Shown here piece after piece: positions 1 to 5,109 of a DNA stretch of 5,109 nt (the first letter of the stretch is position 1; each line of letters opens with the position of its first letter). The notes beneath the pieces were generated by a model. That model did not search any database. It was given only the letters and a program-made list of their open reading frames with translations, and was not told the DNA's origin. This DNA comes from Candidatus Symbiothrix sp. (GTDB taxonomy: Bacteria; Bacteroidota; Bacteroidia; Bacteroidales; Azobacteroidaceae). A program made the translations under genes and the position numbers. Where the stretch lies: positions 1 through 5,109 of the forward strand of contig JAISWY010000099.1 in assembly GCA_031270925.1 (NCBI GenBank), given 5' to 3'.

Positions 1-2346
1 ACCACGCTCTCCTTCCAAATGTATATGCGGGAAGAATACCGGTTCGGCTTCATTTTCCGAATGGTAACCAATCGCAACGAAAACATTGATTTGGTACTGA
101 CGGTCAATGATACGGAGCGATATCCCACCTTGGTTATCAACGAAGTAGCCTATATCGTTCCGCAAAAAGTGGAGGTCGGCCGGTGGATGCCGGTAAGCCT
201 TAGGCTGTCGAAATCGAAAAATAAAATCATTATCACCTGCGCGGGAAAAAGCCTGACGGTGGCGCATCTGTTCGACCGCACATCCGACGTCAAGATTGCG
301 TTTGGCACCTGTCCTTTCAAATCCTTTGAATCGACCGACATCGCTTCCGTCAATATCAAGGATATAAAAATTTTCAACGACGGAAAGTTAAAACGCTACT
401 GGAAACTGAAAGAACACCAACAAACACTCGTGCTTGATTCCGTCGCAGACATTGCCGCACAAGTAATTAATCCCGATTGGCTGATAGATACCTATTCCAC
501 ATGGCATAAATTTTATTCCGATAAACTTCCGCTCAACACCCAAATCACATTCAATCCCAAGGGTGCGTTTTACATCGTATCGCCCGATTCCAAAACGATT
601 CGCGTGCTGAATACGAACGACGGAAGCCAACAAACGATTCCCGTAAACCGCGGCTGCATCGTATCGACAAGCCCGAATACGATTTTCTATAACAGTTCCA
701 CCAATCAACTGGTAAGTTACAATCTCAGGGAAGCCATTTTCTCGAAATATTCGTTCGACGCCAACGAATGGAGCGCCGATACCCAATCGACCACCGACCC
801 GTATTTAAATAATTCGGCCACTTTCAATCCGGCCGATAATACTTTATATTCCTTCGGCGGATATGAATATTACAAATACAGTCACGATCTGGTGCGGATG
901 AATGTTTGGGACGGCCACCAAAAACACGCCGAACTGCTCAATGTCGCCCCGCGCTTTTCCAGCTCATCGGTTATCGCCGGAAAAACACTGTATCTTTTCG
1001 GCGGACGCGGCAGCAAAACAGGCAAGCAGGAAATCGCCCCGCGCAATTACTATGATTTGTATTCCTTTGATTTGATGACCGAACAAGCCATCCAACTATG
1101 GGAAATCGATTCGATTACCAACGATTTCTTGCCGTCGGAAAATATGCTTTTTGATGCCGAAAACAACTGCTTCTACGTGTTTACAACCCTGAACGGCGGC
1201 TGTCTGATAAAAATCAAACCCGATGCAAAAGGATTTGAAACGATGTCGTTTCCCATCGGCGAAAATATTGATGCGCTTTATCTTTATACGAATCTTTATT
1301 ACGCCGTCTCGCAAAATAAATTATACGCCCTGATTTATCAGCAAAAAAATCAATCCGAAATCGACGTATCCATTTATTCACTGGATTATCCGCCAATTCC
1401 GATTCGCAATTTGAATCAAAACAGCCTTCCGAATACATCATCCGCTTTTTCATGGTTGAAGATCTTCGGAATTATCGGAATAATCGTTCTCGCAGGCGGA
1501 ACAGTATATTATATAATGAAGGGCAGGAAAAAAGCGAAAACACCTCAAAATCAACCGGCAATTAGCGAAAAAATCGATGATGAAATGCCGGAAATCAAAT
1601 ATTACGATTTTTCCAAAAGCGCCATCTGCCTTTTGAAAAACTTTACCATCATCGACAAGGAAGGCAACGACATTACCGGCCAGTTTTCGCCCACACTGAA
1701 AAAAATGCTTATCTTATTGATACTCAATGCCGAAAAAGACAAAAAAGGAATTTTCGGCAACAAAATGCTTCAACTGCTTTGGTTCGACAAAAACGAAGAA
1801 TCGGCCAAAAACATCCGCAACGTTTATTTGAGCAAACTGCGTTCGGCGCTCGAAAAAGTCGGCGACGTGGAAATTCAAAACAAAAACGGATTCTGGACAA
1901 TCCAATTGGGCAACAATATCATCTGCGATTATGTCGAAGCCATGCGCTTGTTCGGTTCATTGAAGAAAAGTGATTCCAACTATCAGGAACAAATTGGCCG
2001 TTTGCTCGAACTGCTGCTGCTTGGAGTATTGTTGCCGAACACAGAAATCGACTGGCTCGACAATTTCAAAAGCGATTTTTCCAACCTGACCATCGAAGTA
2101 TTAACCCGATTTGCCAACGAAAAAGAACGCCGTTTGAACGACGAATTACGCTTGCGAATTGCCGACACACTGCTTCTGCATGACATCGCCAACGAAGAGG
2201 CCCTCACCATCAAATGCTCCATGCTGTTTCGTTCGGGCAAAAAAGGACTTGCCAAAAATGTTTACGACAATTTCTGCAAGGAATACAAGAATTTATTCGG
2301 AACCAACTACAAATATTCCTTGACCGAGATACTGGCCGAAAAATAA
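1..2346 (+). CDS. Membrane-spanning Kelch-propeller sensor with SARP-type DNA-binding C-terminus (5' partial)
   Basis: The reading frame is open to the first base, so the N-terminus and any signal peptide lie outside the window; the Met codon at 19 is internal. Residues below count from that Met. Residues 1-130 look like a LamG/concanavalin-type beta-sandwich (ending DIKIFNDGKLKRYWKL). Residues 160-460 resemble a Kelch/galactose-oxidase propeller, with blade motifs LYSFGGYEYY (about 274) and LYLFGGRGS (about 324). A single hydrophobic helix at 479-500 is followed by KGRKKAK, which by the positive-inside rule places the C-terminus in the cytoplasm. Residues 535-630 match the OmpR/SARP winged helix, with a recognition-helix region SAKNIRNVYLSKLRSAL (from 595) and a wing ending GFWTIQL. 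Residues 634-775 are helical and BTAD-like (NEEALTIKCSMLFRSGKKGLA). I infer a one-component transmembrane transcription regulator. The ligand and targets are unknown; the discoidin gene 111 bp downstream is a candidate. The domain calls are from motif memory, strongest for the winged helix and TM. Confidence 0.85.
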   Translation, partial: TTLSFQMYMREEYRFGFIFRMVTNRNENIDLVLTVNDTERYPTLVINEVAYIVPQKVEVGRWMPVSLRLSKSKNKIIITCAGKSLTVAHLFDRTSDVKIAFGTCPFKSFESTDIASVNIKDIKIFNDGKLKRYWKLKEHQQTLVLDSVADIAAQVINPDWLIDTYSTWHKFYSDKLPLNTQITFNPKGAFYIVSPDSKTIRVLNTNDGSQQTIPVNRGCIVSTSPNTIFYNSSTNQLVSYNLREAIFSKYSFDANEWSADTQSTTDPYLNNSATFNPADNTLYSFGGYEYYKYSHDLVRMNVWDGHQKHAELLNVAPRFSSSSVIAGKTLYLFGGRGSKTGKQEIAPRNYYDLYSFDLMTEQAIQLWEIDSITNDFLPSENMLFDAENNCFYVFTTLNGGCLIKIKPDAKGFETMSFPIGENIDALYLYTNLYYAVSQNKLYALIYQQKNQSEIDVSIYSLDYPPIPIRNLNQNSLPNTSSAFSWLKIFGIIGIIVLAGGTVYYIMKGRKKAKTPQNQPAISEKIDDEMPEIKYYDFSKSAICLLKNFTIIDKEGNDITGQFSPTLKKMLILLILNAEKDKKGIFGNKMLQLLWFDKNEESAKNIRNVYLSKLRSALEKVGDVEIQNKNGFWTIQLGNNIICDYVEAMRLFGSLKKSDSNYQEQIGRLLELLLLGVLLPNTEIDWLDNFKSDFSNLTIEVLTRFANEKERRLNDELRLRIADTLLLHDIANEEALTIKCSMLFRSGKKGLAKNVYDNFCKEYKNLFGTNYKYSLTEILAEK

Positions 2347-2349
2347 TTT

Positions 2350-2408
2350 CCCGTTAATTTCATTTTAAGTCTGTCATTAAGGTGTTTTTTAATACCTTTT
2401 TTAACGGG
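2350..2408. repeat. Intergenic 8-bp perfect inverted repeat
   Basis: CCCGTTAA at 2350-2357 is exactly complementary to TTAACGGG at 2401-2408. The arms bracket most of the space between the regulator and the discoidin gene and enclose a smaller hairpin at 2379-2398. The right arm ends 8 bp before the candidate -7 element at 2416. The pair could close a long stem in the regulator transcript's 3' end or be a split operator half-site pair; the sequence does not decide between these, and an 8-bp match over this distance could also be chance. Confidence 0.4.
2379..2402 (+). terminator. Candidate weak intrinsic terminator after the regulator gene
   Basis: AAGGTGT (2379-2385) pairs with ATACCTT (2392-2398), giving a 7-bp stem with one G-U pair and a 6-nt loop (TTTTTA). 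The T-run continues to 2402. It starts 33 bp after the regulator's stop codon, the right place for a terminator. The stem is A/T-rich and weak, so readthrough into the discoidin gene is possible. Confidence 0.45.
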
Positions 2409-2415
2409 CAAACCT

Positions 2416-2423
2416 TTTCTTTG
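2416..2423 (+). promoter_or_regulatory. Candidate Bacteroidota -7 element for the discoidin gene
   Basis: TTTCTTTG matches the Bacteroidota -7 consensus TAnnTTTG at all but one fixed position. It lies 34 bp before the ATG at 2458, giving a predicted A/T-rich leader of about 28 nt with no Shine-Dalgarno sequence, as is usual in this phylum. I see no good -33 TTTG at the expected distance, so the promoter is either weak or dependent on an activator. Confidence 0.4.
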
Positions 2424-2457
2424 TACCCACAATGTTAAACTTATAAAATATCGGAAA

Positions 2458-3942
2458 ATGAAACATTTATTTTTTATTCTTTTAGTATGCGCATTTGCAT
2501 GGAACGTAAATGCAGACGATGTAACGTTAGACAGAACGGGATGGGATGCAACCGCCTCATCGGACGAAACTTACGAATCGCCCAACAACGTATTCGACAG
2601 TAACACCGACAGCGAATGGCGAGCGGCTCCACAAAAAGTCGGACAATGGTTTATGGTTGATATGAAAGCGCCACAAACCTTCAATCAAATTGTTTTGGAT
2701 CAAACCGGCAGTGGGGGCGATTATCCGCGCAGTATTGCCGTTTTTGTTTCCAACGACGCAAACGATTGGGGAAATGCAGTATTTGTGGGTAGCGGTAAAG
2801 ACGCCGCCGAAAGTGTTATCAACCTCGACGACCAAACGGCACAATACATTAAATTTGAAGTGCTTACGAACTGCGACATGTGGTGGAAAATCAAAGAACT
2901 GAATGTCCGGCTAATTGACGACAAAACCTTATGGAAGCAATGGACCGGCGCTACCATCTGGCAAAACGGAATTACTTGGAACGAAACAAAAAACATGTTC
3001 GACGGCGATAACGATAGTCGTTGGAATACAAGCAAGCAACGTTCCGGGCAATGGGTTATCGTGGATATGAAAGAACCGCAAACGTTCAACCAAATTCAAC
3101 TCTTTCAAAACGGAGGCGATTATCCGCGCGCTTACGAAGTATATGTTTCCGATAATGCCGCCGATTGGGGAAGTGCTATTGCCGTTGGCGACGGAAAAGA
3201 TTTTGGTGGCACGGATCCTTCCACATTCATTAATTTGATAGAAACACAACAAAAACGATTTGTAAAAATAGTACAAACTTTCGACAGCGGCGATAGTGAT
3301 ATGTATTGGAGTATCAACGAGTTTTCGGTTCATGCGATCGAAAATACGGAATATCGTTTCGGATGGACGCTTTCGGTATTCAATCAAGCCGGCGAGGGCG
3401 ATGCGGCATTTCAGGCTTTGGATAATGATATTAATACACGTTGGGGCTCGGGAGTAGTACAAGAACCCGGTCAGTGGATTATATTGGATATGAAAAAAGA
3501 GCAAACATTCAATAAAATCACGATGAATTGGGCTGGTGTATGGGGCGATTATCCGCACGGATACAAAATCTATTTGTCGAACGAACGCTTGTCGAACGAT
3601 TCCGAAGCATGGGGCGAAGCGGTTTATATCGGCGAAAATCCCGGCACAGATATTTCGGAATTGCTTATTGATTTGCCGCTTTTCTCCGCTCGCTGCATCA
3701 AAATCGAGCAAACCGGAACTTCCGGCGGCTGGTGGACTATTAGCGAGCTTCAGGTTACCGATACGCCCACTAATATTGTTGCGATGAGCGAAAACGGTGC
3801 GGTAATAGACATGGAATATTATAATTTGCAGGGCGTTCGCGTAGGGGCGCGATTAATCACAGCCTTACCATCGGGTGTTTACATCGTAAAGCAGATTTAC
3901 GAATCGGGCAAAAGCCATGTTCAAAAAATATTGGTAAAGTGA
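2458..3942 (+). CDS. Secreted protein with three discoidin (F5/8 type C) repeats and a C-terminal sorting-type tail
   Basis: The start at 2458 is chosen because it opens directly with a signal peptide: MKH, a hydrophobic core FFILLVCAFAW, and likely cleavage near residues 19-20 (NADD follows). Three discoidin/CBM32-like domains follow at about residues 28-154, 162-295 and 301-435. Each carries GQW.(I/V/M).DMK..QTFN.I (at 62, 197 and 338), then GGDYPR or GDYPH, a (V/L)S(D/N)... strand, (A/D/E).WG.A, and a closing WW.I.EL or YWSINEF motif. The last 50 residues (YYNLQGVRV, LPSGVYIVK, KILVK at the end) resemble the C-terminal domain common on secreted Bacteroidota proteins, related to type IX sorting tails. 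Such domains usually bind glycans or surface ligands. No catalytic domain is present, so a binding or adhesion role is inferred. The substrate is unknown. The gene could answer to the upstream transmembrane regulator. Confidence 0.88.
   Translation: MKHLFFILLVCAFAWNVNADDVTLDRTGWDATASSDETYESPNNVFDSNTDSEWRAAPQKVGQWFMVDMKAPQTFNQIVLDQTGSGGDYPRSIAVFVSNDANDWGNAVFVGSGKDAAESVINLDDQTAQYIKFEVLTNCDMWWKIKELNVRLIDDKTLWKQWTGATIWQNGITWNETKNMFDGDNDSRWNTSKQRSGQWVIVDMKEPQTFNQIQLFQNGGDYPRAYEVYVSDNAADWGSAIAVGDGKDFGGTDPSTFINLIETQQKRFVKIVQTFDSGDSDMYWSINEFSVHAIENTEYRFGWTLSVFNQAGEGDAAFQALDNDINTRWGSGVVQEPGQWIILDMKKEQTFNKITMNWAGVWGDYPHGYKIYLSNERLSNDSEAWGEAVYIGENPGTDISELLIDLPLFSARCIKIEQTGTSGGWWTISELQVTDTPTNIVAMSENGAVIDMEYYNLQGVRVGARLITALPSGVYIVKQIYESGKSHVQKILVK
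2539..3762 (+). repeat. Three tandem in-gene discoidin repeats
   Basis: The units lie at about 2539-2919, 2941-3342 and 3358-3762. They share similarity at DNA level as well as protein level: GGCGATTATCCGCGC occurs exactly at 2716-2730 and 3115-3129, and with one change at 3544-3558. The landmark spacing is 399 and 429 nt, both whole codons. This points to internal duplication, perhaps with later gene conversion. Confidence 0.85.
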
Positions 3943-4079
3943 TGTTGCCGCTTGCAGAAAAATCGTAACATCTAATTCGTGTCTGTTCGAAAATGCATAA
4001 TAATTTGACACATAGATAAGTTAGGAAAAAGACGCCCCCTCTTCCTGCATGGGTTACCTGCAAAACCCTGTGTTTAGGG

Positions 4080-4197
4080 GCTAAATTAAAATCGGATGTC
4101 TCCACGCGGTCGCTCTGCTCCCTTGGTCGACATGACGGGACGCCGCGTCATGTCGAGCGGAGCGGAGCGAAGTCGAGACATCTGCTTTTAATTTAGC
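4080..4197. repeat. 118-bp interrupted palindrome, REP/MITE-like element
   Basis: The arms pair in three exact blocks: GCTAAATTAAAA (4080-4091) with TTTTAATTTAGC (4186-4197); GATGTCTC (4095-4102) with GAGACATC (4175-4182); and CGACATGACG (4128-4137) with CGTCATGTCG (4146-4155), leaving an 8-nt loop. Between the blocks, a G/C-rich segment on the right (GAGCGGAGCGGAGCG) pairs only imperfectly with the left arm, which has drifted. The core phrase CATGTCGAGCG...AGTCGAGACATC resembles dispersed palindromic repeats I recall from many bacterial genomes. It encodes no protein, so if mobile it would need a transposase supplied elsewhere. The multi-copy status is inferred. Confidence 0.75.
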
Positions 4198-4221
4198 TGC
4201 GTTGAAAAGTCAATAGCGCCT

Positions 4222-4246
4222 CAAAAAAAGATTTAACCTTTTTTTG
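4222..4246. repeat. A/T-rich 9-bp perfect inverted repeat upstream of the promoter
   Basis: CAAAAAAAG (4222-4230) is exactly complementary to CTTTTTTTG (4238-4246), with a 7-nt loop ATTTAAC. It sits 8 bp before the -33 TTTG at 4255. TTTTTTTGC is repeated directly at 4239-4247 and 4251-4259. It could act as an UP-like or bent-DNA element, an operator, or a poor terminator of upstream transcription. Confidence 0.5.
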
Positions 4247-4254
4247 CCTATTTT

Positions 4255-4285
4255 TTTGCATAATAAAAAATACTTACTACTTTTG
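4255..4285 (+). promoter_or_regulatory. Consensus Bacteroidota promoter (-33/-7)
   Basis: TTTG at 4255-4258 and TACTTTTG at 4278-4285 match the housekeeping Bacteroidota promoter (TTTG, 19-21 bp, TAnnTTTG) at every fixed position, with 19 bp between the elements. The transcript would start near 4291. It would run through the AC tract and give the BspA-like gene at 4749 a leader of about 455 nt. An ATG at 4316, about 25 nt after the predicted start, is the first possible initiation codon. Confidence 0.75.
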
Positions 4286-4385
4286 TGCCGTTACTCTCAA
4301 TCAAGAACCCAAAAAATGACAAAAAAGAGCTTTCTTTTATTATTGTTTTTTAACTACCAAAATTTGGCGGTTAGTTCTATTTTGT

Positions 4386-4446
<61 letters not shown>

Positions 4447-4455
4447 TTACTCAAC

Positions 4456-4484
4456 TATATATATTACGTTACGCGCGCGTACGC
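4456..4484. repeat. TA and CG alternating purine-pyrimidine tracts
   Basis: TATATATAT at 4456-4464 is followed by a strictly alternating 14-mer ACGCGCGCGTACGC at 4471-4484, which contains the perfect 12-bp palindrome TACGCGCGCGTA (4470-4481). Together with the AC tract just upstream these form about 100 bp of mainly alternating purine-pyrimidine DNA, the class that adopts Z-DNA or cruciforms under negative supercoiling. Confidence 0.8.
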
Positions 4485-4516
4485 AGGCGCGACATAATAA
4501 AAAAATTTTAATACGC

Positions 4517-4562
4517 AAGAAATCCCGGAAATATTTCCCAAGGGGGTACGTTGGGATTTTTT
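4517..4562 (+). terminator. Candidate leader attenuator or terminator hairpin
   Basis: AAGAAATCCC (4517-4526) can pair with GGGATTTTTT (4553-4562) over 10 bp with one G-U pair, ending in six T residues that form part of the stem. The 26-nt loop contains its own perfect palindrome GGAAATATTTCC (4527-4538), which could form an alternative small hairpin. Lying between the promoter and the BspA-like gene, it could reduce transcription into that gene. The T-run being inside the stem makes it a non-standard terminator. Confidence 0.3.
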
Positions 4563-4609
4563 ACCGATTCCTGTTTCCCGCAGTCCAAAGTAGCCCCTAT
4601 ACCGAGCAA

Positions 4610-4690
4610 CTTGCAAATGAGGAAACGTTTATCCTCAGGAACGAAGAATGGGCAGACCGTCCGACGGAAAAATTGCCCGACGTCCGCAAG
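4610..4690 (+). other. Candidate three-way-junction leader RNA structure
   Basis: CTTGC (4610-4614) pairs with GCAAG (4686-4690) and encloses two local hairpins. The first is TGAGGA/TCCTCA (4618-4623 and 4632-4637, 8-nt loop). The second is GGGCA/TGCCC (4650-4654 and 4674-4678) with an inner CCGT/ACGG stem (4657-4660 and 4664-4667). It would lie in the leader of the BspA-like gene. It matches no riboswitch class I recognise, and the pairing is by eye only, so it could be chance. Confidence 0.25.
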
Positions 4691-4748
4691 CAGGTGAGCT
4701 TTAATATAATCGAGAATATCAATTTACAAATTTATAATTTTTACAGAA

Positions 4749-4961
4749 ATGAGAAAGTTTGTTTTAACAATGATCGCGCTCTTCATGTTGAGCGCAGTGA
4801 GTTTTGCGGAAAGCGGAACAACGGGTACGTTAACATGGGATATATTTAATGGTACATTAACTGTTAGCGGTACAGGGGCGATGCCGGATTATCCCTCGGG
4901 GAGTTCGGTTACATGGGGTTCTTACAAATTTTCAATTGCAACGGTCGTAATTGAAGAATGA
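4749..4961 (+). CDS. N-terminus of a BspA-like leucine-rich-repeat surface protein, truncated
   Basis: The 70-residue product begins with a clear signal peptide (MRK, hydrophobic core FVLTMIALFMLSAVSFA, likely cleavage after SFA). It continues with the typical opening of BspA-like proteins: GTLTWDIFNGTLTVSGTGA, then MPDY, WGSY and SIATVVIE. In this family the segment normally runs on into a conserved G..SIG..AF and many leucine-rich repeats over several hundred residues; here it stops two codons after VVI (EE, then TGA at 4959-4961). Full-length relatives are secreted surface proteins linked to adhesion. The leader is A/T-rich without a Shine-Dalgarno sequence, and a strong promoter lies about 460 bp upstream. 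The stop falls where the sequence turns into the reverse complement of a second paralog, so the truncation is a junction effect and not a simple point mutation. Confidence 0.8.
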   Translation: MRKFVLTMIALFMLSAVSFAESGTTGTLTWDIFNGTLTVSGTGAMPDYPSGSSVTWGSYKFSIATVVIEE

Positions 4962-4966
4962 TAAGA
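4920..4966. repeat. 47-bp quasi-palindrome at the BspA-BspA junction
   Basis: Exact outer arms TCTTA (4920-4924) and TAAGA (4962-4966), and inner arms TTCAATT (4931-4937) and AATTGAA (4949-4955), flank a near-symmetric centre. The symmetry arises because codons for SI(A/T)TV(V/A)IE read almost the same on the opposite strand. This centre is where the two inverted paralog fragments meet, so it is the probable crossover or misjoin site. Confidence 0.8.
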
Positions 4967-5109
4967 ATCCCAGGGAGCGTTACCGTTATAATCCGGCATC
5001 GCCCCGATACCACTAATAGTTAATGTACCTTTAGATAGATTCCATGTTAGCGGACCTGTTCGCCCTCTTTGTGCAAAGATGCTTGCCGTACCCAGCAGCA
5101 TCGCAATCC
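4922..5109 (-). CDS. N-terminus of a second BspA-like protein on the opposite strand, partial and truncated
   Basis: Read on the minus strand from the window edge, the frame gives IAMLLGTASIFAQ, the end of a signal peptide whose Met lies outside the window. Then come GPLTWNLSKGTLTISGIGA, MPDY, PWDSY and SITTVAIE, followed by NL and a TAA stop (complement of 4922-4924). It is a paralog of the facing gene: GGGGCGATGCCGGATTAT is shared exactly (4875-4892 on plus, 4988-5005 on minus). It differs at many codons, including two fewer codons between PDY and the W.SY motif. Both genes lose the family's continuation immediately after the (V/A)IE motif. The two frames overlap by 40 bp. The length is far below that of a functional family member, so this is a fragment. 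Confidence 0.75.
   Translation of the reverse strand, partial: IAMLLGTASIFAQRGRTGPLTWNLSKGTLTISGIGAMPDYNGNAPWDSYHSSITTVAIENL

Noticed and set aside
2929..3711. A 260-codon open frame on the minus strand inside the discoidin gene
   Set aside because: It is antisense to a well-supported secreted protein with three recognisable domains. It has no domain signal or plausible leader of its own, and its openness is explained by the repeated codon pattern of the sense gene.
2539..3762. CRISPR-like repeats
   Set aside because: The repeated patches are about 400 nt apart, lie in frame within one protein, and correspond to discoidin domain landmarks.
4080..4197. Intrinsic terminator of the discoidin gene
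   Set aside because: The palindrome is far longer than a terminator, has internally decayed arms, and is not followed by a T-run; the TTTT at 4186-4189 is part of the outer arm.
4020..4200. Integron attC or attachment site
   Set aside because: GTTAGGA at 4020-4026 superficially resembles an attC core, but it does not fit GTTRRRY and no matching partner core or integrase is present.
4244..4315. ATG at 4244 as an upstream start for the frame crossing the AC tract
   Set aside because: It lies upstream of the predicted transcript start near 4291 and overlaps the A/T hairpin and promoter, so it would not be in the transcript.

Overview
The window looks like chromosomal DNA of a Bacteroidota member, most likely a gut-type Bacteroidales, and is probably one short contig because genes run off both ends. 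The evidence is a consensus Bacteroidota promoter (TTTG, 19 bp, TACTTTTG), A/T-rich leaders without Shine-Dalgarno sequences, discoidin repeats followed by a Bacteroidota-type C-terminal tail, and starts of BspA-like leucine-rich-repeat surface proteins. I see no RNA gene, CRISPR array, transposase, phage gene or recognisable defence system.

Layout. Positions 1-2346 (+) hold most of a large membrane-spanning regulator, cut at its 5' end: a LamG-like region, a Kelch-type beta-propeller, one transmembrane helix, then a SARP-type winged helix with a helical BTAD-like tail. A short intergenic region (2347-2457) carries nested inverted repeats, a weak terminator candidate and a weak promoter candidate. 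Positions 2458-3942 (+) encode a secreted protein with three discoidin (F5/8 type C, CBM32-like) repeats and a sorting-type tail. Positions 3943-4748 have no convincing gene. They are rich in structure: a 118-bp interrupted palindrome of REP/MITE type, an A/T hairpin, a consensus promoter, an exact (AC)28 microsatellite, TA and CG alternating tracts, and leader hairpins. At 4749-4961 (+) and 4922-5109 (-) the N-termini of two different BspA-like paralogs face each other, and both break off at the same protein position inside a quasi-palindrome.

How the genes may work together (inference). The regulator would sense a ligand outside the cytoplasmic membrane with its propeller and bind DNA with its cytoplasmic C-terminus. 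Its downstream neighbour, a secreted probable carbohydrate- or surface-binding protein, is a natural candidate target, although a terminator and a separate promoter may lie between them. The right-hand third looks like a surface-antigen locus with repeat-rich DNA upstream. The head-on BspA junction is either a real rearrangement or an assembly/amplification chimera, and this must be settled before the last 200 bp are interpreted.
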